Assembly (NCBI RefSeq): GCF_900106525.1
Contig: NZ_FNOG01000003.1
Span: 160,261 to 224,260, forward strand
DNA: 64,000 bases
DNA from: Lysobacter enzymogenes
Lineage (GTDB): Bacteria > Pseudomonadota > Gammaproteobacteria > Xanthomonadales > Xanthomonadaceae
Direction of reading: 5' to 3'
Part shown: in pieces, positions 1-8,556 of the stretch
How positions within the stretch are numbered: the stretch's first letter is position 1
Layout: each line of letters opens with the position of its first letter
The notes under the pieces: generated by a model
What the model saw: only the letters and a program-made list of their open reading frames with translations
The model's database searches: none
What the model was told of the DNA's origin: nothing
Translations under genes and position numbers: made by a program

Positions 1-300
1 CATGACTCTGAAGTCTCTGGATCCCCGTCTTCGCGGGGATGACGGCTTGGAGCGGGGCGGCGAAACCCGGTTGCCGCTACACCCGCCTATCGGCATGCCC
101 GCGAAGGCGGGCATCCAGGGCTTCACCCAGGCATGACTCTGAAGTCTCTGGATCCCCGCCTTCGCGGGATGACGGGCTGGAAAGGGCGCGACGAAACCTA
201 CCTATCGTCATGCCCGCGAAAGCGGGCATCCAGGGCTCCATCGAGGCATGACTCTGAAGTCTCTGGATCCCCGCGTTCGCCGGGATGACGGTCTGGCGGA
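1..300. repeat. REP-like array, family C (131-bp unit), cut by window start
   Basis: About 2.5 copies of an intergenic unit that carries two hairpins: one built on CCCCGC/GCGGGG with a TTC-type loop, and one built on TGCCCGCG/CGGGCA. The word CTGAAGTCTCTGGATCCCC starts at about 8, 139 and 254. The first interval is 131 bp, the same period as the array at 9.5-9.9 kb; the second is shorter because that unit has lost bases. No coding sequence is apparent before selO. Confidence 0.85.
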
Positions 301-414
301 AACGCCGCGAAGCCCATCTGCCTCCGACTCCGCCTTCGCAACGCTCCATGCCACGGCTTGGGTTCGCCATCGCCGGCACCCATCTCCTTCCCACCTCCAA
401 ACCCGCCCCCGCCC

Positions 415-1977
415 ATGCACGCTCTGCGCTTCGACAACGCCTTCGTCCGCGACCTGCCGGGCGATCCGGACGCCGCGCCGGGCGTGCGCCAGGTCCACGG
501 CGCGCTGTATTCGCGGGTCGATCCCACGCCGGTGGCGGCGCCGCGCTTGCTCGCGCATTCGGCCGAAATGGCCGCGGCGCTGGGCTTCAGCGAGGCCGAG
601 GTCGCCAGCCCCGCGTTCGCCGAGGCGTTCGGCGGCAATGCGCTGTTGCCGGGCATGCAGCCGTATGCGGCCAACTACGGCGGCCATCAGTTCGGCGCCT
701 GGGCCGGCCAGCTCGGCGACGGGCGCGCGATTTCGCTGGGCGAGGTCGTCGCCGACGACGGCCGGCGCTGGGAACTGCAGCTCAAGGGCGCCGGGCCGAC
801 GCCGTACTCGCGCAGCGCCGACGGCCGCGCGGTGTTGCGTTCCTCGATCCGCGAATTCCTGTGCAGCGAAGCCATGCACCACCTCGGCGTGCCGACCACG
901 CGCGCGCTGAGCCTGGTCGGCACCGGCGACAGCGTGGTCCGCGACATGTTCTACGACGGCCACCCGCAGGCCGAGCCCGGCGCGATCGTCTGCCGCGCGG
1001 CGCCGTCGTTCATCCGCTTCGGCAACTTCGAGCTGCCGGCCTCGCGCGGCGACACCGCGTTGCTGAAGGCCTTGCTGGATTTCTGCATCCGCCGCGATTT
1101 CCCGCACCTGGCCGACGCCGGCGAAAACGCCTACGCGCAGTGGTTCGGCGACGTGGCGCAGCGCACCGCGACGCTGATGGCGCACTGGATGCGGGTCGGC
1201 TTCGTGCACGGGGTGATGAACACCGACAACCTGTCGATCCTCGGTCTGACCATCGATTACGGCCCGTACGGCTGGATCGACAACTACGACCCGGACTGGA
1301 CCCCGAACACCACCGACGCCGGCCGCCGCCGCTACCGCTACGGCCAACAGCCGCAGGTGGCGTACTGGAACCTGAGCCAGCTGGCCGGCGCGCTGTCGCC
1401 GCTGATCGCGACGGAGGCCTTGCAGGACGGGCTGCGGCGCTATGTGGAGACCTACAACCAGGCCGAGCGCGACGCGATCGCGCGCAAGCTGGGCCTGCGC
1501 GACTGCAGCGACGGCGACGTGGCGCTGATGCAGGAACTGCGCGGCTGGCTGCAGGCCAACGAGATCGACATGACGATCTTCTTCCGCGCGCTGGCCGATA
1601 TCGACGTGCGTGTCGAACGTCCCGACCCGGCGCCGCTGGCCGAGGCCGCGTACGACCCGGAGCGCGCCGCCGCGGCCGAGCCGGCGCTGCGCGACTGGCT
1701 GGCGCGTTACGCCGCGCGGGCGCGCGAGGACGGCTCGCCCGCGGACGAGCGCGAAGCGCGCATGGACGCGGCCAACCCGCGCTACGTGCTGCGCAACTAT
1801 CTGGCGCAGCAGGCCATCGACCGCGCCGAGCAGGGCGATCTGGCCGGCGTGCATGAATTGCTGGACGTGATGCGCCGGCCTTACCACGACCAGCCCGGCC
1901 GCGAAGCGTTCGCCGCCAAGCGCCCGGACTGGGCGCGCGAGCGGGCCGGCTGTTCGATGCTTTCCTGCAGCTCGTAA
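415..1977 (+). CDS. selO: Protein adenylyltransferase SelO (YdiU/UPF0061)
   Basis: A 520-residue pseudokinase-fold AMPylase that transfers AMP from ATP to protein hydroxyl side chains and is linked in other bacteria to redox stress. Visible family marks are the nucleotide-binding LKGAGPTPYSR (K124), the acidic pair D271 (in MNTDNLS) and D281 (in IDYGPYGW), and a C-terminal CSS with Cys third from the end, the position held by selenocysteine in animal SelO. The start at MHALRFDN was chosen because the upstream extension is proline-rich and not family-like. The gene lies between a REP array and a REP pair and looks monocistronic. The family assignment is firm; the physiological targets here are unknown. 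Confidence 0.96.
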   Translation: MHALRFDNAFVRDLPGDPDAAPGVRQVHGALYSRVDPTPVAAPRLLAHSAEMAAALGFSEAEVASPAFAEAFGGNALLPGMQPYAANYGGHQFGAWAGQLGDGRAISLGEVVADDGRRWELQLKGAGPTPYSRSADGRAVLRSSIREFLCSEAMHHLGVPTTRALSLVGTGDSVVRDMFYDGHPQAEPGAIVCRAAPSFIRFGNFELPASRGDTALLKALLDFCIRRDFPHLADAGENAYAQWFGDVAQRTATLMAHWMRVGFVHGVMNTDNLSILGLTIDYGPYGWIDNYDPDWTPNTTDAGRRRYRYGQQPQVAYWNLSQLAGALSPLIATEALQDGLRRYVETYNQAERDAIARKLGLRDCSDGDVALMQELRGWLQANEIDMTIFFRALADIDVRVERPDPAPLAEAAYDPERAAAAEPALRDWLARYAARAREDGSPADEREARMDAANPRYVLRNYLAQQAIDRAEQGDLAGVHELLDVMRRPYHDQPGREAFAAKRPDWARERAGCSMLSCSS

Positions 1978-1990
1978 CCGCGTCATTTCC

Positions 1991-2089
1991 CTGTAGGAGC
2001 GGCGCGAGCCGCGACTGCGACAACGCAACCATTGCGCAAGTGTCGGCGTAGTTGCGTTGTCGCGGTCGCGGCTCGCGCCGCTCCTACAG
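1991..2089. repeat. REP pair, family A (GTAG head), heads outward
   Basis: Two inverted copies of a GTAG-headed element, each holding a GCGGC-GCGA-GCCGC hairpin, with locus-specific tails (GCGACAACGCAAC type) facing each other across about 20 bp. It sits between selO and the GNAT gene. Confidence 0.85.
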
Positions 2090-2135
2090 GGGTGCTGCGA
2101 TACAAAACGAAACGCATGGCGGACAGCGGGCGGCG

Positions 2136-2141
2136 CACAAT
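2136..2141 (+). promoter_or_regulatory. -10-like hexamer, probable leaderless start
   Basis: CACAAT ends 7 nt before the ATG of the GNAT gene, and no Shine-Dalgarno is visible. Same geometry as uup, thpR, rluF and tcdA in this window. Confidence 0.4.
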
Positions 2142-2147
2142 CGCGGC

Positions 2148-3029
2148 ATGTCATCGCAACCGACCCTGCGCATCCTCGACCACACCGACCTCGCCCTGCA
2201 TCCGGCGTACTGCGATTACGTCGCGCAGGTGTTCTCCCAGGCCGATTTCCGCCGCTGGTGCGAATGGGACCAGTGGGCTCCGGGCTATCGCGCCTACAGC
2301 CTGTTCGAGGACGGACGCGTCGTCGCCAACGCCTCGACGATGCGCCAGCGCTTGATCGTCGGCGGCGAGGAGATCGTCGCATTCCAGTTCGGCGCCGTCG
2401 GTTGCCTGCCCGAACGGCGCGGCCGCGGCCTGGCGCGGCGGGCGATGCAGGCGGCGCTGGCCGAGTGCGGCGACGCCCCGGCGCTGCTGTTCGCCAACGA
2501 CAGCGTGCTGGCGTTCTACCCGCGCTTCGGCTTCGCGCCCGCGCCGCAGGCCTTGTTCGAGGCGCCGCATGCGGTCGAGCCCGCGCCGCGGCGCGCGCCG
2601 CGACTGGATCTGGCCGATCCGGCCGTGCGCGCACGCTTTCTCGCCCTGGCCGCGCGCGCCGCGCCGACCGGCGGGCGCTTCGCCAGCCGCGACTACGGCC
2701 GCGTCGCCACCTGGTACGCGGCCAACGGCTTTGCTGCGCCGCTGTTCGAACTCGACCCGGACACCTGGGTTTTCGCCAGGGAAGAAGACGGGGTGCTGGA
2801 GATCGAGGACGTGGTCGCCGCCGCGCCCTCGCACGCGGCGCTGGCGGCGGCGTTGCCGCGCCTGATCGAACGCCCGGTGCGGGCGCTGCGCTTCGGTTTC
2901 GACCCCGAACGGCTGTGGCCGCAGGCCCGCGCCAGCGGCCCGGACGACGACGCCGGGCTGTTCCTGCGCGGCCTGGACCCGTCCCGGCTCGGGCCGCACA
3001 GCCGGTTTCCGGTGCTGGCGCGCACCTGA
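2148..3029 (+). CDS. GNAT-family N-acetyltransferase
   Basis: A 293-residue protein with one recognisable acyl-CoA-binding core. The sequence FGAVGCLPERRGRGLARR (about residues 80-98) matches the acetyl-CoA pyrophosphate-binding motif A, R-x-x-G-x-G/A, followed by an amphipathic helix and a FYPRFGF segment (about 124-130) typical of GNAT motif B. The C-terminal 150 residues are an extension that I cannot assign; it may be a degenerate second GNAT domain. The ATG at MSSQPTLR was chosen because it begins just upstream of the conserved region and lies 7 nt after a -10-like hexamer. The acceptor substrate cannot be read from sequence. It is followed 49 nt later by uup, which has its own promoter-like sequence. 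Confidence 0.85.
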   Translation: MSSQPTLRILDHTDLALHPAYCDYVAQVFSQADFRRWCEWDQWAPGYRAYSLFEDGRVVANASTMRQRLIVGGEEIVAFQFGAVGCLPERRGRGLARRAMQAALAECGDAPALLFANDSVLAFYPRFGFAPAPQALFEAPHAVEPAPRRAPRLDLADPAVRARFLALAARAAPTGGRFASRDYGRVATWYAANGFAAPLFELDPDTWVFAREEDGVLEIEDVVAAAPSHAALAAALPRLIERPVRALRFGFDPERLWPQARASGPDDDAGLFLRGLDPSRLGPHSRFPVLART

Positions 3030-3066
3030 TCGCGGCGCGGACGGCGCGCGCGGCCGCCGCGCCGGC

Positions 3067-3072
3067 TAGAAT
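3067..3072 (+). promoter_or_regulatory. -10 hexamer TAGAAT before uup, leaderless geometry
   Basis: TAGAAT ends 7 nt before the uup ATG, so transcription would start at or next to the A of the ATG. No Shine-Dalgarno is present. Confidence 0.5.
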
Positions 3073-3078
3073 GCGCGC

Positions 3079-4974
3079 ATGCCTTTGATCACCGTACAGA
3101 ACGCCGACTACAGCGTCGGCGGCCCGCTGCTGCTCGAAAACGTCGAATTGGCCATCGAACCGGGCGAACGCATCGCCCTGATCGGCCGCAACGGCGCGGG
3201 CAAGTCCACCCTCATGAAACTGCTCGCCGGCGAACTGGTGCCCGACGACGGCGAGATCCGCCGCGAGGGCGGCGTGCGCGTCGCCCGCCTGGAGCAGGAA
3301 GTCCCGCCGGGCGCCGCCGGCAGCGTGTTCGACGTGGTCGCCGACGGCCTCGGCGAGCTCGGCCACTGGCTGGCCGAATTCCACCACCTCAGCCACGCCG
3401 AGCACTACGACGCCGACGCGGTGGCCAAGGTCCAGACCAAGATCGAGGACGCGCAAGGCTGGGGCCTGGACCAGCGCGTCGAAGAAACCCTGACCCGGCT
3501 CGGCCTGGACGGCGAGGCCGAGTTCGCCGGCCTGTCCGGCGGCATGAAGCGGCGGGTGCTGCTGGCGCGCGCGCTGGTGTCGGCGCCCGACCTGCTGTTG
3601 CTGGACGAACCGACCAACCACCTCGACATCGAAGCCATCGACTGGCTCGAACAGTTCCTCAAGTCCTGGAGCGGCGCGCTGCTGTTCGTCACCCACGACC
3701 GCCGCTTCCTGCGCGCGCTGGCCACCCGCATCGTCGAGATCGACCGCGGCCGCGTCACCAGCTGGCCCGGCGACTGGGACAACTACCTGCGCCGCCGCGA
3801 GGAGCGTTTGAACGCCGAGGCGCAGGAAAACGCCCGCTTCGACAAGCTGCTGGCGCAGGAAGAGGTGTGGATCCGCCAGGGCATCAAGGCCCGCCGCACC
3901 CGCGACGAAGGCCGCGTGCGCCGGCTCAAGGCGATGCGCAACGAGCGCGCCGTGCGCCGCGACACGGTCGGCAATGTGCGCATGGAGTTCGCCCAGTCCG
4001 AGCAGTCCGGGCGCAAGGTGATCGAGGCCAAGGACGTGCTGTTCGACTACGGCGGCCGGCCGATGCTGCGCGATTTCTCCAGCACCGTGTTCCGCGGCGA
4101 CCGCATCGGCCTGATCGGCCCCAACGGCAGCGGCAAGACCACGCTGCTGAAGGTGCTGCTGGGCGAACTGGCGCCCAAGGCCGGCGAAATGCGCCTGGGC
4201 AGCAATCTGCAGATCGCCTATTTCGACCAGTACCGCGCGACCCTGCGCGAGGACTGGAACGCGATCGAGAACGTCGCCGAGGGCCGCGAGTACGTCGAGG
4301 TCGGCGGCAAGAGCAAGCACATCATCGGCTACCTGCAGGATTTCCTGTTCACCCCGGAACGCGCGCGCGCGCCGATCACCCGCCTGTCCGGCGGCGAGCG
4401 CAACCGTCTGCTGCTGGCCAAGCTGTTCGCCCAGCCGTCGAACCTGCTGGTGATGGACGAACCGACCAACGACCTGGACGTGGAAACCCTGGAGCTGCTG
4501 GAAGAGCTGCTCGGCGATTACCCGGGCACGCTGCTGCTGGTCAGCCACGACCGCGACTTCCTCGACAACGTGGTCACCTCGACCCTGGTGATGGAAGGCG
4601 AGGGCGAGGTCGGCGAATACGTCGGCGGCTACAGCGACTGGCTGCGCCAGCGTCCGGCCGCGTTCGCGCCGGCCAAGTCCACGGCCGCGGCGATGGCCAA
4701 ACCGGCGGCGGCGACCGTCGCGGCGCCGGCGGCGGCGCCCGAGCCCGCGGCGGCCAAGCGCAAGCTGAGCTACAAGGACGCGCGCGAGCTGGAACAGTTG
4801 CCGGCGCGGATCGAAACGCTGGAAACGCGCCTGGCCGAGCTGACCGAGCAGATGAACCAGCCGGCGTTCTACCAGCGTGACAGCGCGGCGATCAACGCCC
4901 ACAACGCCGAGCTGGCCAAGACCCAGGCCGAGCTCGACCACGCGTACGCGCGCTGGGCCGAACTGGACGGCTGA
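3079..4974 (+). CDS. uup: ABC-F family ATPase, Uup type
   Basis: A 631-residue soluble protein with two ABC ATPase domains and no membrane segment, the layout of ABC-F translation and ribosome factors. Walker A motifs are GRNGAGKS (36-43) and GPNGSGKT (347-354); ABC signatures are LSGGMKRR (152-159) and LSGGERNR (436-443), each followed by a LLDEPTN or MDEPTND Walker B. The linker between the domains is Arg/Lys-rich. A coiled-coil C-terminal domain follows an Ala/Pro-rich hinge (from about 550, KLSYKDARELEQLP), which distinguishes Uup from EttA and YheS. In E. coli Uup affects transposon excision and ribosome assembly. The gene starts right after a TAGAAT -10 sequence and is probably leaderless. 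Confidence 0.94.
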   Translation: MPLITVQNADYSVGGPLLLENVELAIEPGERIALIGRNGAGKSTLMKLLAGELVPDDGEIRREGGVRVARLEQEVPPGAAGSVFDVVADGLGELGHWLAEFHHLSHAEHYDADAVAKVQTKIEDAQGWGLDQRVEETLTRLGLDGEAEFAGLSGGMKRRVLLARALVSAPDLLLLDEPTNHLDIEAIDWLEQFLKSWSGALLFVTHDRRFLRALATRIVEIDRGRVTSWPGDWDNYLRRREERLNAEAQENARFDKLLAQEEVWIRQGIKARRTRDEGRVRRLKAMRNERAVRRDTVGNVRMEFAQSEQSGRKVIEAKDVLFDYGGRPMLRDFSSTVFRGDRIGLIGPNGSGKTTLLKVLLGELAPKAGEMRLGSNLQIAYFDQYRATLREDWNAIENVAEGREYVEVGGKSKHIIGYLQDFLFTPERARAPITRLSGGERNRLLLAKLFAQPSNLLVMDEPTNDLDVETLELLEELLGDYPGTLLLVSHDRDFLDNVVTSTLVMEGEGEVGEYVGGYSDWLRQRPAAFAPAKSTAAAMAKPAAATVAAPAAAPEPAAAKRKLSYKDARELEQLPARIETLETRLAELTEQMNQPAFYQRDSAAINAHNAELAKTQAELDHAYARWAELDG

Positions 4975-5253
4975 GGCGACGGCCGCGGCGGTTGTCGCGG
5001 CCGATCGGATGAGTCGGGGCTCGCCGCCCCGACGCGGCGGGCTCGGTGCGAACGTGCATCGGGCCGGCCCGATGCCCGCGCGTTCGCAGCCATCGCGGAC
5101 CGTTCCGGGCCGGCGCGCCGCACACCCCGCCGCGTCTGCGCCTGCGAACCGCGCCGCGCCGCACGCCATCCCAACTTCCGGCCATTGCCGCCGCCGCGCG
5201 CACGGTTCCTAATTCGCCCATCGGCGCCGCAGGCGCGGCGCGGGAGCCAGCCG

Positions 5254-5817
5254 ATGCGCACCGTCCGCCTTGCCCTGATCGCGATCGGCCTCGCCGCCGG
5301 CGTCTCCGCGCCCGCCGCCGCGGCGGTGAAGGACGCCGCCGCCAACGGTTTCACGGTCGAAAACGAACGCACCGTCGCGGTCGACGCCGCCACGGCGTGG
5401 AAGGCGCTGACCGGCGATGTCGACCGTTGGTGGCCGAAGGACCACACCTGGTGGGGCCGCGACTCGCGCCTGTCGATCGACGCACGCGCCGGCGGCTGCT
5501 TCTGCGAGCGCAGCGAAGACGGCCGGCGCCAGGCGGCGCACATGACGGTGAGCTTCGTCGACCCGGGCAAGACCCTGCGCCTGCTCGGCGGGCTCGGCCC
5601 GCTGCAAGGCATGGGCCTGAGCGGGGCGATGGAATTCCGGCTCAGCCCGGCCAAGGACGGCGGCACCCGCATCGTCCTGTTCTACCGCGCCGGCGGCTAC
5701 ACGCCCGACGACCTGTCCAAGTTCGCGCCGGTGGTCGACAAGGTCCAGGGCCTGCAACTGGGCGGCCTGGCCGACTACCTCGAGCGCGGCCGCGCGGGCG
5801 CCGCGCCGCGCCCATGA
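5254..5817 (+). CDS. Exported SRPBCC-fold (START/Bet v1-like) protein
   Basis: A 187-residue protein with a signal peptide (MRTVRLALIAIGL, cleavage near APAAAA). The mature part begins with the ENERTVAVDAATAWKALT pattern typical of the AHSA1/SRPBCC superfamily, which forms a hydrophobic ligand cavity; the ligand is unknown. The ATG is preceded by a GGGAG ribosome-binding site. Its stop overlaps the start of the AraC regulator by the four bases ATGA, so the two are co-transcribed and probably translationally coupled. The SRPBCC protein may therefore be functionally tied to that regulator. The family call is good; the specific function is open. Confidence 0.85.
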   Translation: MRTVRLALIAIGLAAGVSAPAAAAVKDAAANGFTVENERTVAVDAATAWKALTGDVDRWWPKDHTWWGRDSRLSIDARAGGCFCERSEDGRRQAAHMTVSFVDPGKTLRLLGGLGPLQGMGLSGAMEFRLSPAKDGGTRIVLFYRAGGYTPDDLSKFAPVVDKVQGLQLGGLADYLERGRAGAAPRP

Positions 5818-6614
5818 GCGAGGCCTACCGCACCCGCCACGAACGCAACGCGGCGCTGGCCACCCATCGCCACCGCGAGGCTTACGCGGCGCTGGTGCTG
5901 GACGGCGACTACACCGAATCCAGCCTCGACGGCCCGCTGCCGTGCGCGCCGGGGACGCTGGTGCTGCACCCGCCGTTCCACGCCCACGGCGACCGCTTCG
6001 GCCGCAGCGGCGCCAGCGCGATCAACCTGGAACTGAGCGCGAGCCTGACTCCGGGGGTGATCGCCGACGCCGGCTTCGCCGCGCGCGCCTGGCGCGTGCA
6101 CGACCTGCGCGAGGCGCGCGAAGTGTTCGAACGCGCGCCGCAGCGGCTGGGCGAACTGCTGGCCTGCGCCGCGCCGCAGGCCGCCGCCGCGCTGCCGGAC
6201 TGGCAGGGCGAACTGCTGCGGCGGATGGCGCAGGACGAGCGCGAGATCGCCGAACTGGCGCGCGAACTCGGGGTCTCGGCCGAACACGCCAGCCGCGCGC
6301 TCGGCCGCAGTTTCGGCATGCCGCCGCGCGCGCTGCGGCGCGAGGCGCGCTGGCGCCGAGCGTTGCAGCTGCTCGGCGCGCCGATGGCGCTGGCCGAAGT
6401 CGCCGCTGCGGCCGGCTTCGCCGACCAGAGCCATCTGCACCGGATCGTGGTCGCCCACGCCGGCTGCACGCCGCTGCAATTGCGCCGCGAGCTGGCTCAA
6501 GCGGCGTCGCCGGCGTCCGCCCGGCCCACCGGCCAGGGCCGCGCCGGTTCGCGGCGGCCCGATGCGGGACACATCAAGTGCGTACAAGATTCGCCGGCCG
6601 CGCTGGCCGCCTAA
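5814..6614 (+). CDS. AraC-family transcriptional regulator
   Basis: A 266-residue regulator. An N-terminal cupin-like sensor (about 1-130, with CAPGTLVLHPPFHAHGD) is followed by a C-terminal AraC double helix-turn-helix (about 150-235). The second HTH region reads LAEVAAAAGFADQSHLHR, the strongest family signature, and the protein ends in GHIKCVQD, a tail seen in many proteobacterial AraC relatives. It overlaps the upstream SRPBCC gene (ATGA), which suggests it senses or controls something that gene handles. The inducing ligand is unknown. Confidence 0.93.
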   Translation: MSEAYRTRHERNAALATHRHREAYAALVLDGDYTESSLDGPLPCAPGTLVLHPPFHAHGDRFGRSGASAINLELSASLTPGVIADAGFAARAWRVHDLREAREVFERAPQRLGELLACAAPQAAAALPDWQGELLRRMAQDEREIAELARELGVSAEHASRALGRSFGMPPRALRREARWRRALQLLGAPMALAEVAAAAGFADQSHLHRIVVAHAGCTPLQLRRELAQAASPASARPTGQGRAGSRRPDAGHIKCVQDSPAALAA

Positions 6615-6652
6615 TGGGCTCCACAGCCCACCGCGCGAGCCCGGAGTCCCCC

Positions 6653-7774
6653 ATGCGTAATCGTTCCCCGCTGTTGTCCCTGCTGCCGGCGGCCGCATTG
6701 CCGGTGTTGATCGGCTGGATGATCGGCGCCACCGCCGCGCCGCTGTCGCCGGGCAGCGGCCCGCAGGCCGCCGACGCGGTCAGCCGCGCGCTCGGCGCGG
6801 TGCTGCGCGCGCAGGCGCCCGAGGCGCTGGACGCGCTCAAGGCCGCGCCGGCCGAGCAGTTCGACGGCAAGGACGCGGCCTTCCGCCAGTGCATGCTCGA
6901 ACGCCACGAGCGCAAGGCGCCGCCGCCGACGGTGGGCGCGCCCAAGGACGCGTTCGCGGCCAAGGTGCTGGACATCTACCAGCGCTACTGGTGGCACGCG
7001 GTGCGCGAGCCGCAGCGCCGCGCCGAGCTCGACCGCGCGCTCAAGAACGACCTCGCCGCGGCGATCGGCGAGCCGCCGCCGGGCGAGGGCGACGAGGCCT
7101 TCGAAGCGCTCTACGCCAAGATCGACGCGCGCCTGCGCGAGAGCGGCTTGCATCCGCTGCAAGGCCGCACGCCGCCGCTGTACGACCTGTTCCTGTGGGG
7201 CGGGCAGGAGGTGCGCGACTACACGGTCGAGCTGCCGGGCGGGGTCGAGCAGCCGGTCAAGGTGTTCGTGATGGACGCCTGGATCAGCCGCGGCTGGAGC
7301 CACTACGCCGCTTGCGGCGCCACCGGCGCGGCCGGCTGGGCCAAGCCCGAAGGGCTGTACGCGGTGCGCGAAGCCTACGGCGATCTGCAGGGCGAAGACT
7401 TCAAGGTCAGCTTCCTCGGCCACGAAGCGCAGCACTTCGCCGACCTCAAGCGTTGGCCCAAGCTGCCGCCGTGGCGGCTGGAATACCGGGCCAAGCTGGT
7501 CGAACTGGCCAAGGCCGACAGCAGCCGCGGCAAGCTGCTCGACCGCTTCTACCGCAGCCAGGACGACAACCTCGATCACCCGCATCCCTACGCCAACAAG
7601 AAGGTGCTGGCCGATACCGTCGCCGCGCTCGGTCTGAAGCCCGATGCCGACCTGCGCACGGCCGACCCGGCCGCGGTGCGCCGCGTCGCCGCCGAGATCC
7701 TCGGCGCCGACACGCGCAAGATCGAGAGCGAGCCGGCCGGAACTTACGCCGAAGACGCCAAGCCCAAGCCCTGA
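6653..7774 (+). CDS. Exported or anchored protein of unknown function with HExxH motif
   Basis: A 373-residue protein. The N-terminus is hydrophobic (LLSLLPAAALPVLIGWMIG) and is either a signal peptide or a membrane anchor. The central region contains SFLGHEAQHFADL, where H257-E258-x-x-H261 is the zincin zinc-site pattern; I see no certain third ligand. The region MDAWISRGWSHYAACG looks conserved in character. I do not recognise the family by name. The ATG at MRNRSP was chosen because it has GGAG 7 nt upstream; an in-frame ATG at 6614 would add 13 residues. It follows the AraC gene by 38 nt on the same strand and could be part of that operon. Confidence 0.7.
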   Translation: MRNRSPLLSLLPAAALPVLIGWMIGATAAPLSPGSGPQAADAVSRALGAVLRAQAPEALDALKAAPAEQFDGKDAAFRQCMLERHERKAPPPTVGAPKDAFAAKVLDIYQRYWWHAVREPQRRAELDRALKNDLAAAIGEPPPGEGDEAFEALYAKIDARLRESGLHPLQGRTPPLYDLFLWGGQEVRDYTVELPGGVEQPVKVFVMDAWISRGWSHYAACGATGAAGWAKPEGLYAVREAYGDLQGEDFKVSFLGHEAQHFADLKRWPKLPPWRLEYRAKLVELAKADSSRGKLLDRFYRSQDDNLDHPHPYANKKVLADTVAALGLKPDADLRTADPAAVRRVAAEILGADTRKIESEPAGTYAEDAKPKP

Positions 7775-7852
7775 GCGCATAGCGGGCGCGCGGCCGCAGC
7801 GCCGCGCGCCCGTCGCGTCGTGCGCGGCCCACGGCCGGCGCGCCCCAGCGGT

Positions 7853-7858
7853 TAGACT
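7853..7858 (+). promoter_or_regulatory. -10 hexamer TAGACT before thpR, leaderless geometry
   Basis: TAGACT ends 7 nt before the thpR ATG, exactly as in uup, with no Shine-Dalgarno. Confidence 0.5.
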
Positions 7859-7864
7859 TCGCGC

Positions 7865-8455
7865 ATGCATCAGTCTTCTTTGTTCGGCGAGCCTTCGCCG
7901 CGCCAGCCCGCCGAGCTGCATCGCCTGTTCTTCGCCCTGTGGCCGGACCCCGACGCGCGCGCGCAGATGCGCCAACGCGCGCTGGCGCTGGAGACGGCGC
8001 AGCAGCCGGGCGGGCGCATGATCGGCGCCCATCGCTATCACCTCACCCTGCAATTCCTCGGCGATTTCGATGCGTTGCCGCAGTCGCTGGCGCAACGCGC
8101 CGCGGCCGCCGCGGCGACGGTGCAGGCCGCGGCCTTCGACCTCGCGCTCGACCGCGCCGGCAGCTTCGCCAATCGCGACATCCCGTGGTGGCTCGGCAGC
8201 GCCCAGCCCGATCCGGGCCTGAGCCTGCTGTGGGACCGGCTCGGCGTGGCGCTGGCCAAGCACGGGGTCAAGGTCGTCGCCAGCCATCGAGCGCACGCGC
8301 CGCACGTCACCATCGTGCGCCAGGCCGAGCGCGGCCTGGCGGCGATGCCGATCGAGCCGTTGGTGTGGCGGATCGATCGTTTCGTGTTGCTGCATAGCGA
8401 GCTGGGGCGGCGCAATGAGTATTCGTTGCTGGGCGAGTGGCGTCTGCCGGATTGA
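7865..8455 (+). CDS. thpR: RNA 2',3'-cyclic phosphodiesterase / 2'-5' RNA ligase-like protein
   Basis: A 196-residue member of the 2H phosphoesterase superfamily. The two defining HxTx motifs are present: H59-L-T-L in RYHLTLQFLGDF and H147-V-T-I in APHVTIVRQA, about 88 residues apart, as expected for the bilobal fold. The start of the mature fold, HRLFFALWPDPDARA, matches the usual N-terminal strand of ThpR. The enzyme hydrolyses 2',3'-cyclic phosphates of RNA and in vitro joins 2'-5' linkages. It is probably monocistronic with a leaderless start. Confidence 0.94.
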   Translation: MHQSSLFGEPSPRQPAELHRLFFALWPDPDARAQMRQRALALETAQQPGGRMIGAHRYHLTLQFLGDFDALPQSLAQRAAAAAATVQAAAFDLALDRAGSFANRDIPWWLGSAQPDPGLSLLWDRLGVALAKHGVKVVASHRAHAPHVTIVRQAERGLAAMPIEPLVWRIDRFVLLHSELGRRNEYSLLGEWRLPD

Positions 8456-8556
8456 GCGGCGGGGGCGATTGGGCTGGCGCGGATTAAGCCGGTACCGATT
8501 GAGCCGGCGCGCGCGGGCGGCGCAGAATGGGCCGTCTTCGGTACGGAGTGCGGGTC

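Noticed and set aside
1991..2089. GTAG-headed inverted repeats as ordinary terminators
   Set aside because: They lack T-runs, occur in both orientations, share sequence between unrelated loci, and lie beside separate true terminators (e.g. after tex at 48418).
208..5169. Very long minus-strand open frame across selO, the GNAT gene and uup
   Set aside because: Arg/Ala/Gly-rich translation without domains, antisense to three genes with clear family motifs. High GC removes stop codons in such shadow frames.
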